Of a stretch of 64,000 bases of DNA, positions 47,165 through 57,417 are shown one piece after another. The notes beneath the pieces were generated by a model. The model had not been told where the DNA came from. It made no database searches and saw only the letters and a program-made list of their open reading frames with translations. The stretch is from contig CM075652.1 of assembly GCA_037953625.1 (NCBI GenBank), forward strand, positions 19,364,501-19,428,500, written 5' to 3'. Numbering within the stretch: the first letter of the stretch is position 1; each line of letters starts with the position of its first letter. This stretch comes from Crotalaria pallida (Eukaryota > Streptophyta > Magnoliopsida > Fabales > Fabaceae). The translations under genes were made by a program, and so were the position numbers.

Positions 47165-47270
47165 GCATAGCTTTTCTGCCTACTCTGAGCCATTTTCATC
47201 TTTGCTTGAATCATCTTGATCTGTTCCGTGGTCTCTTGCACAAAATCTGGTCCAACCAGAGAATTCCCCC
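47165..47270 (-). pseudogene. pol: Y integrase, distal fragment cut by the Athila junction
   Basis: After the shift at the C run (plus strand 47263-47272), the integrase continues in another frame with GPDFVQETTEQIKMIQ and SRQKSYA. It then runs straight into Athila DNA. The integrase C-terminus and any chromodomain are lost. Confidence 0.8.
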
Positions 47271-49420
47271 CCCACTTGAAACCAGCATAACGGCGTCTGA
47301 CACTTTCTCCCATACAAAGCTTCAAATGGTGCCATTCCAATGCTCGTATGGTAACTGTTGTTGTAAGTGAATTCCACGAGTGGCAACATCTTCTCCCAAT
47401 TCCCTTGTCCTTCCAAAACACAGGCTCGTAGAAGGTCCTCCAATGACTGAATAGTCCTCTCCGTTTGGCCATCAGTCTGAGGATGGTATGCAGAACTCAG
47501 TTTCAATCTTGAACCCAAGGCTCTATGCAGATCCTCCCAAAACTTTGATGTAAATCTCGGGTCGCGATCAGATACAATGCTTGATGGTACACCGTGAAGA
47601 CGAACAACTTCCTTGATGTACAACTGAGTGAGCTTTTCCAATGAGTAGCGCATATTCACGGGAATGAAATGCGCTGACTTAGTCAAACGATCCACGATCA
47701 CCCAGATTGCATCATGACCAGTAAATGTCTTTGGCAATCCCGACACAAAATCCATCGAGATACTATCCCATTTCAACAACGGAATCTCCAAAGGAAGTAA
47801 CCCTCCTCCTGGTCTTTGATGTTCCACCTTGGCCTTCTGACATACCAAACAACATGCCACATATTCAGCTACCTCTCTCTTCAAACCAGGCCACCAAAAT
47901 AGCTTCTTTAAGTCCTGGTACATTTTAGTAGCTCCCGGATGCATACTCATCTTACTCTTATGCGCTTCATCCAAAATCATCCTTCTTACTTCCAAATCAT
48001 CAGGCACACAAATCCTCGTTTCAAAGCGAAGGATTCCATCCTTCCCTTCTTGAAACTCCGATTCCTTGCCTTCTTCCCTCAACTTCCTCTTTTCCATGAG
48101 CTTCTCATCCTTGCCTTGCAATTCCCGAATCCTTTGTAGAAACTCATTAGCAATCTGCAGCATCCCCATCTTGATACTTGTCGGCTCCATTTGCATCGTC
48201 AGACTCAAATCCCGGAATTCCTCTATCAGTGCAGCTTCTCTGACCATCATTGCACTGATGTGCATTGCCTTTCTACTCAATGCATCCGCCACAACGTTTG
48301 CCTTCCCAGGATGATAATGGAGCTCAAACTCATAATCCTTCAAAAACTCCACCCATCGGCGTTGCCTCATATTCAACTCCTTTTGATCAAAGAGGTATTT
48401 TAAACTCTTATGGTCACTAAACACCCAGAACGTAGTGCCATAGAGATAGTGCCTCCAAATCTTTAAGGCAAACACCACAGCTGCCAACTCCAGATTGTGA
48501 GTTGGATAGTTCATCTCATGAACTTTTAGCTGTCTCGAGGCGTAGGCGACAACTTGCCCCTCTTGCATCAAAACACACCCAAGACCTTGTTTCGACGCGT
48601 CACAGTACACATCAAAACTCTTCTGTGTATCGGGCAACACCAATACAGGAGACGATATCAACCTTTCCTTTAGCTCTTGAAAACTACTTTCACATTTCTC
48701 ATCCCACAGAAATGGTTGATCTTTCCTAGTCAACTTCGTCAGAGGCAGTGCAATCTTCGAGAAACCTTCGATGAACCTTCTATAATACCCAGCCAAACCA
48801 AGAAAACTTCTGACTTCCGTGACCGACTTTGGTTGCTCCCATTGCAAAACCGAACTTACCTTCGTCGGATCAACGGCTATTCCTTTGTCTGAAATCACAT
48901 GCCCCAAGAACTTAACCTCCTTCAGCCAGAACTCACATTTTGTAAGTTTGGCGTACAATTGCTTCTCCTTCAGGATGCTCAACACTGCCCTCAAATGTTC
49001 AGCATGCTCTTCGGGGCTCTTAGAGTATATCAGAATATCGTCAATGAACACAACCACGAATGAATCTAAATAAGGTCTAAAGATTCGATTCATGTAGTCC
49101 ATGAAGATAGCTGGTGCATTAGTCAATCCGAACGGCATTACGACATACTCATAATGTCCGTGTCGAGATCGAAATGCAGTCTTAGAGAAATCCTCCTCTC
49201 TAATCCTGATCTGATAGTACCCCGACCTCAAATCAATCTTAGAAAATACCGAAGCCCCACGCACTTGGTCCATAAGGTCATCTATCCGCGGCAACAGATA
49301 CTTGTTCTTGATGGTGACCTTATTCAGCTGCCGATAGTCTATGCACATCCTCATGCTACCATCTTTCTTCTTGACGAATAAGACAGGAGCTCCCCAAGGT
49401 GAGACGCTTGGTCGGATCAT
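47180..49420 (-). pseudogene. pol: Y pol: reverse transcriptase, RNase H and integrase
   Basis: 746 open codons. The RT starts SVSPWGAPVLFVKKKDGSMR, with catalytic FIDDILIYS near residue 125. RNase H follows (YCDASKQGLG, SDHKSLKYLF, NVVADALSRK). Integrase has an HHCC zinc finger (H..H at EAHKSKMSMHPG, CLVCQ), a first Asp in SMDFVSGLP, a second in SDRDPRF and the Glu in TDGQTERTIQSLEDLLRA. The order RT-RH-INT is diagnostic of Ty3/gypsy. The last 25 or so residues after GRKCQTPLCWFQ are out of frame because of a G/C homopolymer change at 47263-47272. Upstream, an in-frame TAG (49427-49429) separates it from protease. Confidence 0.93.
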
Positions 49421-49426
49421 CTGTTT

Positions 49427-50014
49427 CTACAACAACTCTTCAATCTGCTTCTTCATCTCTGCCATTTCCGGTGGTGCCATTCTATAGGGAGCGATAGAAA
49501 TAGGACCAGCTCCCGGAACTAGATCGATGCCAAATTCTATCTCTCTTCTTGGTGGCAGACCAGGAATCTCGTCAGTAAACACTTCCGGAAACTCTCGGAC
49601 AACAGGAATCTCTTCCATCTTCGGACCAACTTCCTCCATCTCAGCATTGAACAGACACACGTAACCAGATGGTTTTGGGTTTCTATAGGTTACCAGTTTT
49701 CTATCACAGTCAATGATCACTTGGTTCTGACTTAACCAGTCCATCCCCAAGATCACATCTAATTGTGCTAAGGGTAAGCAGATCAAATCTACTTCAGAGG
49801 TCTGTCCTAACACTTCTATACAATAGTTAAGACATGCTCTAGAAACAATTACAGGAGCATTGGTAGGAGTTTCTACTCTGAGAGTATAAGGCATCTCAGA
49901 CACAATCAAGCCTAAACGGTCTACACATTCATGTGAAACAAATGAATGCGTTGCACCAGAGTCAAACAAAACATGGCAAAACTGACCATTAAACAAGTAT
50001 TTACCTTGCACCAT
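49427..50014 (-). pseudogene. pol: Y protease
   Basis: A retropepsin-like aspartic protease with LFDSGATHSFVS near residue 17 and the family motif ILGMDWLSQN near residue 88. The linker to RT (FPEVFTDEIPGLPP) follows. It is in the same frame as the preceding Gag end and the following RT, but is bounded by in-frame TGA (50024-50026) and TAG (49427-49429). Gypsy gag-pol of this type is one polyprotein, so the stops are lesions. Confidence 0.88.
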
Positions 50015-50023
50015 ATCAGAAGA

Positions 50024-50392
50024 TCAATTCGCTTCCACACCGCTAAGGGTGAAGACCCTTCCTTGAGTCACCGGTCTATCTGCAGTTTCTCTGGAGTTGA
50101 CTTTGGCCGGTTCTTTGCAATCTCTTGCAAAATGCCCCGGCTTCCCATAGTTGAAACATCCACTGGTTCCCCAACATACCCTACCATAGTGATTGCGCTT
50201 GCACTTGTCGCAGAATGGGGCTTCACTCCGATAATTCCTTCCCTCAGAACCACCAACTTTTCCTTTGCCTTTTCCCCGACGATCATACGGACCTTTGCCC
50301 CGGTTGTTGAAACCTTTACGCCTTTGAGATCCATAGCCTTGATTGTCCTTCTTTTCCGAGACTTGCACCTCCTCAGCTTTGGTGTCGTCTTC
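50024..50392 (-). pseudogene. gag: Y Gag, nucleocapsid part
   Basis: An Arg/Gly/Lys-rich segment with two Cys/His motifs. One (CDKCKRNHYGRVC) is spaced differently from the CCHC norm. The other reads CFNYGKPGHFARDC, with Tyr where the second metal-binding Cys is expected, which should weaken zinc binding. In frame with the capsid piece but cut off by TAA at 50393-50395 and closed by TGA at 50024-50026. Confidence 0.85.
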
Positions 50393-51043
50393 TTACATCC
50401 TACACATGTCCACGAGTGCAGGAAAACTTTGAATCCGCTGATAGCTGAAAATTGACTTCAACTTTGGCCTCAATCCACCTTCAAACTTGATGCACTTGCT
50501 CCTCTCGTCTGGATTGTTCTGGTAGTATGGAGAGTACTTCATCAGCTCTTCAAACCTTGCCGCGTACTCGCCCACACTCATGTTCCCTTGCTTCAACTGC
50601 AGAAACTCCACCTCCTTCTTCCTTCTCAGATCCTCAGGAAAATACTTCTGGAGAAACTTCTCCATAAATACTCCCCAACTTATCTCCCTTCCTTCATATT
50701 GTAAAAGCTGCATGGTGTGATTCCACCAATTCTCAGCCTCATCCTCCAGCATATAGGTTGCATATGCCACCTTCTGAGCATCCGAACATTCCAACGTCCT
50801 CAAAATCTTGTCCATAGTATGAATCCATTTGTTGGCTTCCTCCGGTTTAAATCCTCCTTCAAACTTTGGCGGATTGCAGCTCCTAAAATCAGCCAGAGTC
50901 TTCGCCTCAGTGTTTCCCATATTACACTGATGAGGCGGATTAGCCGGTTGAGATGGTTGCTGAGACTGCCTTTGCATGGCTTCCAATACCGTGGTGATTC
51001 GCTCCAACATCGCGTTGGTGTGATTTTGGTTTCTAGTTGCCAT
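50393..51043 (-). pseudogene. gag: Y Gag, capsid part
   Basis: 216 codons from ATG 51043, about 270 nt after the primer site. The retrotransposon gag domain is clear (NPPKFEGGFKPEEANKWI, AENWWNHT, FLQKYFPEDLRRKKEVEF, YAARFEELMKY). It ends in an in-frame TAA after VDMCRM, where the same frame simply continues into the nucleocapsid part. Confidence 0.9.
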
Positions 51044-51310
51044 ATTAGACCTGCGCTATGGGCTTACGGTCACATATGTTGAACTTAAAGAAACTTCCAT
51101 TACACCACCTATACTAAGGCTCTATCCTAAGCTTATTAGATCTACAATCAATTGCGTCTTGTACTCAAAAGAGACAAGATGCAAACAAATCAGGGGTAAT
51201 ACAAAACTCAATGAGTAATTTAATAACATTCAAAGTACTAAATACTTTGGAGATACCTGCTTGATGTTGATGGCTACCTTTCTGGAACCACTTCTACTAC
51301 TACAGGATCT

Positions 51311-51329
51311 AACTTTTGCTCTGATACCA
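51311..51329 (-). other. Y primer binding site (initiator Met tRNA type)
   Basis: The minus strand reads TGGTATCAGAGCAAAAGTT, 5 nt from the LTR end at 51335. The rest of 51044-51334 is untranslated leader. Confidence 0.9.
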
Positions 51330-52048
51330 CTAAGTGTGACACCCTTCCGGATTACCCAAATATAATATAGTATTTATGCTTTATATTGGATAATATATGG
51401 ACTTGTGAGCTAAGAAAATATGGTAAATAAAATTTTCTTTAAAGCGGGTGCACAATTCATCTAATGGAACTCTTGGAGAATAAATTCTAAAATCCTTTAA
51501 AACACTTGTATCGAGTTCGGCGATTTCTAAAACCTTTTCTCAAGCAGGATAACATTCGTTCTTTAGAAATTTCTTTACATTTCACAATCAATTGAAGCTA
51601 CCCATACTTGGTTCAATAAAACTAATACCGTCAATTAATACTTATAGCCGAGCTCATTTATAAGTTAAATCAGAGTAAGCGGAAATTACTGGACTATGCA
51701 ACTGATATAATATAAACATAGATTTTCATATATACGAAAGAGTCATACATACATAGTCCATGAGATAAGTCACCAAGTTCCAAAATATAACAAGTCCATA
51801 TAAACAGATCTATATCACTATGATACTATAACCCTAGAGTAAAACATATGTACAATATATACATCATCAAAATACAACCCCAGGGATAGTCACGTAGATC
51901 CATCAGCATCAGATGCAGTAGTAGTAGCAGCAGTAGTCTCCCAAAAAACATAGGTAATAAGGTAGTAGCATCATCATCACAGCAGCAGCAGCACATCTCC
52001 TCCACACACCGGATCCTCGGATCCACATCATACACCATATACATGTAC

Positions 52049-52519
52049 CTAGGGATCATCGTCCCTCCATTCATTCCCAGTAGAATGCACGACAGGCTCG
52101 CTCCCACTCTCGTCCTCCACCGGATCCTCCTCGATCTCATCCGAAGGAGAGTGTACCCTACCACTGGGTACCGGGTCAGGTGATGGTGAAACCCTGACGG
52201 GGCTCCTCGGATAAGAAGGGGAAGTCTCCTCGCGGACAACTCTCGAAGTAAAAGGGTGAGAGCGGGTAGGTCGAAAATGAAAACTATGGTAAGAGCGAGC
52301 TGGTCGCATGGGAGGTGGTCCATGATAAGTATAAAACGGGGGTACATGCATAGTGTATATGATGGGAATCCTAAACCTACGAGGACGGAATCACATCAGC
52401 GGGTTAGGGTGGTAGAATGTGAACTCTACCTCCCCCTCATACACCGCGCGATGGTCCTCATAGATCCATACGCCACTAGGAAGTGGCCGGATCTCGATGC
52501 AAGCAATGTAACGAGACAT
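52049..52519 (-). pseudogene. Broken copy of the Y LTR ORF
   Basis: It is collinear with 32546-33016. TGA at 52391-52393 replaces the CGA present in the other LTR; the rest of the frame stays open to the same stop. The splice-acceptor-like CCTTGTAG before the start is also conserved. Confidence 0.5.
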
Positions 52520-53255
52520 CACCTACAAGGGCATAGGGGTAAGCAATTCTATACACATAATCAATAGAGAATAAATTGTGCAATATGAATATGTAATATG
52601 CATCAATTAACAACAATCACATATAACACTTAGCAGTTAATGAATGCACATAGGATGCTCACACTTATTTCATTTATCACAATTAATTTAAATGAGTGGC
52701 ATGATGCATGACTTTAGCTCTCAAGCCTATCTCCATCATACTATGTCACTCTCTGACGTCCATCCCTGACAACCCAGCACTCAACAGTGCGTTGTATTCC
52801 TAGGTATACAACAATTCGTACATTCACCTAGAATATACACGACAAGCTTGGTATCCATGCCTCCCGAGCATATCCCGTCATCCAAACGGACCGTCATCCA
52901 AACGGTATAACCATATCGGCATCCAATCAGCCGACCACGTCAACGACGTGTCATCAAGCAAGCGTATTGGCACTCCCAGAGGCCCTCCACATGTTTACCA
53001 AAAACATGATATACGTCCTACCATCCAAACTCCAGTATGAATGCATTAACTTTACTTAAAAGGAATTGATTGATGTTTCGTCCTTTTGTTAATACACTAC
53101 GTGCCTCCCAAGCAACGTGTCATCATTATTCAAATGAAAATATCATAACATCAATCAGTTTCTTTTAAGTCCAGGATCACTTGGTTTATTGTCCTTTAAG
53201 AGTTACAAAATGACTTAGAATTGAAAATGGTATTTTAAGTGCCTGACTAAAAATA

Positions 53256-53536
53256 CTCGAGTGTTTTCCAAAATACTCGAGTAGTTTATCATTTTCCAGA
53301 TTCTACTCGAGTGGTTCATAATTATACTCGAGTCGTTCATGTCTTTTCAAAGATTTAGGTTTTCAGGTCTTCATAAATATACTCGAGTAATTCATGAGAT
53401 ACTCGAGTATTCCCTTACCCAGAATAATCGAGTAGTTCATACATTACTCGAGTGTCCAATCTGATTCCCAAGTTGGTGCGCCAATTTTCACTCTGGTTCA
53501 CCACGAAATACTCGAGTGTTAAGCCAAATACTCGAG
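53256..53536. repeat. Cluster of nine CTCGAG palindromes in the Y LTR
   Basis: Perfect CTCGAG occurs at 53256, 53276, 53306, 53327, 53382, 53402, 53447, 53511 and 53531, mostly within ATACTCGAGT. One more site reads ATCGAG (about 53426). Two further perfect copies lie at 54574 and 54594. Confidence 0.9.
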
Positions 53537-54868
53537 TATATGCAGACAGAACAGAGTGAAACTTGGTTTTTACATACCATTTCAATTTCTAAACACTTTT
53601 AATCCAAACCAGTGATCACAGTAGTTCACATACCATATATTGAACATGTTGCAATACTCATTTCTTATCAAATAACCAATTTGACAGAGTATCAACCATT
53701 TATGCATAATTTACACAATTTAGCAACTCAACACCTCAAATTGCAAAATAAGCATAACACTCATAGAACAATGGTCATTTAAGCTTGCATGCATGGTATA
53801 AAACTTGCTCAACACAGTTTTAGAGCAAAGCTTGGTCTCCAAACCAAAGTTCCTATTCAATCTAAGCCCTTAGAGCCTCTTGGTGGCTCTCTAACACAAA
53901 TAATGGAATTTAATCTCTATCTAGTGAATATAATTACTTCCCCTTACCTCTCAGATGTGAATCAACAGAAAGAAATCCAAGAAAAGAGCTCCAACACCAG
54001 AAATCAACTTGAACTTCACATGCAGAGCAGTTTTGAGTGCATCACCAAAACCGAATTGGTTTACCCACAAAATAGAGATAAGAATTGGGGAAAATTAGAT
54101 TTCTAGACTCTATACAACATCAACTAACTAAAGGAATTAAGTTTGAGACTCAGGGATTCACGAGCTTACCGAAATCGATGATCAAAGTAAGCTCCAGACA
54201 CCAACTCAAGCAAGGACAGCTTCACTTCAAGCCTTCGATTCTCTCAATCCACACACTCAAACCTCACAACTTTGTTGTCTATACAAAGCTCGTGATGTGA
54301 GCTTTGTATTGGTGTATCACTCGAAGCCTAACACTTAGAATCAAAAGAGAATCGAACGAGACGAATTCGAAACCCTAACTATGTCAACACAAGCAAGATT
54401 GAGCAAAATTCCCACGAATTCGTGGTTGATAAGCTTATATAGACATGGAGGGGTATCATGCATCACGACACGACACCCTTCAGCTGTTGACGACGGAGTA
54501 TTCGTGTCAACGGAGGGAACTCGTTGGCGGTGACTCATCAAACGCACTAACTCGTGCAATTTGACCCAGAATACTCGAGTTTTTCAGAAAATACTCGAGT
54601 ATTTTTCCCAATTTTTGAAAAATAATTATTTTATTTATTTTCCCTCCAAAATCTTTCCTATAATTGCTTCTAGGTCCCAACCCAGGGACTAATATGCAAA
54701 ATATACATTTTAGGCATTTAAATTATTTACTAAATAATTTCTCACATGCAAGCTAATTACATACACACATATTTTAATCAAGGATTAATTTGAAAACTAT
54801 TAATTATAATTAAATTATAATTAACATTTCATTAATCGGGGATTAAAATTTTGGGGTGTTACAGCCGC

Positions 54869-57400
54869 CGCCAGCCAGGGGAGTCACGAATCGCGACTCG
54901 CCTCCCTCCATTCTCGGAACCGGCACTTCTCGCTACTGTAGCCGCTGCCGTTCGTCGCTGCGGTCTCCTTCACAAACCGAACCACCATGATCAGAAGCCT
55001 GTGTTGCCTCCTCTTCCTCTTTGGTTCTTTGCCGGTGTCGTGACCATCGCCCCCCTATTAGTCGCTGCTCCTACCGCCACTGGTCCTTGCATCGCCGTTT
55101 GTCACCGCCGCCACCGGAGCTGTTGGGGTGCGTTAAAGGAGTTGCTGGCCCTAACCGCATTCACCGAGATCACCGGGATCGAAGTTCTCAGCGTGATTCA
55201 TTGTTGGTTGTGAACCGACGCCGGTACCGCTGTGCCCGTGACCATTGAAGGAGCTAGGACCCAACCATCCCCGATATCGGTGTTGCTTTGAATATCGGAT
55301 TTGAGGGTAAACCCCTAATACTTTTCTAATTGTTCTATGTTATGTTTTAATTTTAATATTAATACTAATTTTAATGATATTGGTAATAATTATTTAGTGT
55401 TAAATTGTTTTAGAAAGTTAGTATTTTGGAACCTTATTATTATTATTTTGGAAAATGAATGATATTGTGATTTAATGTCGGTTTTTAATTAGATTATTAT
55501 TTTGATATTTTAATTAGTTACTCTGATTTGGGAATAACTAAATGTTTTCGAAACTAACTTGTCTCGGTTTTCAAGTTAAAGTCCCTTTTTCGTGAAACGC
55601 ATGTTATTGATTATTATTTAATTTGTATGACCGGTTAGACGACGAAGGAGCTTTAGGATCAGCGCAAGCGAAAGCACTGAACCGCGCTAAGTTTGGGCAG
55701 CACTATATGAAAGGAAACAGGTCTATCGAAACACAAGGTAAGGGGTGTTTTACCTTGCTTTAGAGAGTACTTTCTAGTTAGTTATAATACCTGCGAAGAA
55801 TATATGGGTATGTTTGTTAACGAATCTTAGGGTAATTAATCGAGACTAAAAGTAAAGGATAAAAATAAACAAAAGAAAATCTAACTGGATAGTGTGATTT
55901 GAAATATGTGTTTTATGTGCAAAAATGTGCTTGGATTGTACTTAAGTTGATTGTAGATGATGATGATATGTTGAATAATAAATAAAGATGTCGAATAAAG
56001 GTAAAAAGGGGAATTTGAATTGTATGAGGATATGTACAATAAATTATATGCTTATGTTTGATATTTAGAATGGATAATATAGACCTAAGTGTAAATCATG
56101 AACTTAAAAGAAAAGGGATTTGAATTGATGTGTAATTTAATGGGCGTGCTAAGTGTTAGTTATTAATGTGTAGGCCTAACTGATAAAATGCGAATTCTTG
56201 AAGAGTACTTATGCACGAATGATAATTGAGATATATGTGTGGAGTACAATTGGTAATTAATGGATACAACAATTAAAGAGTAAAAGTATAAACCAAGGAA
56301 GATGATTTAAATATGAAATGAGTATGTTCGGTGCAAGACGTGCATGATTGCTTATTTACTAGTGTGTGTTGTGGAAATGTGTGAAAATGAATATATGTAT
56401 ATATATGGAATAGAAAGAGAATAAGGGCGATGCGGTTAAGCCGTAACCCAGAGGTAAAGAACTAAGGGCGAAGCGGTTAAGCCGTAACCCAGAGAAAAAG
56501 AAAACGGGCGATGCGGTTAAGCCGTAACCCAGAGAAAAAGAAAAAGGGCGATGCGGTTAAGCCGTAACCCAGAGAAAAAGAAAAAGGGCGATGCGGTTAA
56601 GCCGTAACCCAGAAAAAAAGAAAAAAGGGCGATGAGGTTAAGCCGTAACCCAAAGAATAGGAAAAAGGGCGATGCGGTTAAGCCGTAACCCAGAGAAAAA
56701 GAATACGGGCGATGCAGTTTAGCTGTAACCCAGAGGAAAAAGAGAAAAGAAAAGTGAAAGCAAGAAAATAACAAAAATGAATGAAAAGAAAGAAAAGAGT
56801 AAAGAAAAGAGAAATGTATTAGATTTGAAAAAGAATGTATATTAAGAAAAGTGATAAGAATGATGGACGAAAGAAAAGATTATAGATGTGTATGAATTTG
56901 AATTGTTTGAGTTTTCTATGTTCTGAACTACGTGAAATGTTTGTGTTTCACTTTGTAGGTTATTATGTCTAATTAGAAGCTACTCTCTACTTCTTGTGTA
57001 AAGCTCACCCTTGCAACCATTTTTACAGGTTCAAAGTTTGAGCAGACACAGTTTCCGGCCGAGCAAGGGTACCCTCCACACCGTGGAGTGTAATTTAGTT
57101 AAGAGGGAATTATATTCTTTTTATTATAATTAATTTAATTTGGTGTTGAAACAATTCGTTGTAAGCCCTGAGTTTTGTTTTACTTTGTTAGCAGGGCATG
57201 AAAGTCAAATTAGTATATTTATAAATATTTTCTGATCTGTACTGGTTTGACAGGTGTATAAAATGTAATTTTTGGGAAATCCGAAAAACAGAGGAAACTC
57301 TGCCGTATTTTCATCAAGATTTAAAAAGAAATTTTCAAGTCCAAATTAAAAATCAACTTAATTAATTGTAATTAAGCTATATAAATGTTAGGGTGTTACA
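54869..57400 (+). repeat. X 5' LTR, right part
   Basis: It resumes at the Y TSD (GCCGC 54864-54868) and continues to GGGTGTTACA (57400). A GC-rich leader lasts to about 55306, followed by plausible splice signals: donor GGTAAAC at 55307, acceptor GGTTAG at 55638, donor CAAG|GTAAGG at 55737/55738 and acceptors TTTGTAG (56958) and TTTTACAG (57028). The ORFs at 54851-55248 cross the Y junction or are GC-rich leader and are not called. Confidence 0.92.
56425..56738 (+). repeat. Eight tandem 38-41-bp units in the X 5' LTR
   Basis: The units begin GGGCGATGCGGTTAAGCCGT, continue AACCCAGAG and end in an A/G-rich spacer. The core CGGTTAAGCCG is nearly self-complementary. The last unit is the most divergent in both LTRs. 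The long minus-strand ORF through it (56517-56774) is a repeat artefact. Confidence 0.93.
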
Positions 57401-57403
57401 TTT

Positions 57404-57417
57404 TGGTATCAGAGCGG
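57404..57417 (+). other. X primer binding site (initiator Met tRNA type)
   Basis: TGGTATCAGAGCGG begins 4 nt after the 5' LTR end. It is kept although the element has no genes, as expected for a derivative copied in trans. Confidence 0.9.

Larger units (their letters stand above)
31832..54863 (-). mobile_element. Y: gypsy chromovirus, Tekay/Del-like, truncated and carrying an Athila insertion
   Basis: The outer ends are TGTGACACCCTTCC (31832) and GGGGTGTTACA (54863), with TSD GCCGC at 31827-31831 and 54864-54868. The element runs on the minus strand: 5' LTR 51335-54863 (3529 bp), primer site 51311-51329, gag, protease, RT, RNase H and integrase down to 47165. There the sequence jumps into Athila DNA. 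The rest of pol, the 3' UTR and about 2.3 kb of the 3' LTR are missing; only 31832-33086 of the 3' LTR survives beyond the Athila block. The gag-pol frame has three in-frame stops and one frameshift. The gypsy domain order and the GKANVVADALSR motif support the chromovirus call, although the chromodomain itself is in the lost part. Confidence 0.9.
51335..54863 (-). repeat. Y 5' LTR (3529 bp)
   Basis: On the minus strand it runs from TGTAACACCCCAAAA to GGGTGTCACA. A TATA-like CTATATAAG sits near 54434-54442 on the minus strand, so nearly 3 kb of the LTR would be transcribed leader. Within it are nine CTCGAG hexamers at 53256-53536 and the broken copy of the LTR ORF at 52049-52519. The plus-strand ORFs at 53789-54300 are antisense and unsupported. 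Confidence 0.93.

Noticed and set aside
56425..56738. Regular repeats separated by short spacers, superficially CRISPR-like
   Set aside because: Spacers are A/G-rich near-copies of each other, not unique; the array is duplicated in both LTRs of a plant retrotransposon and no cas genes exist.
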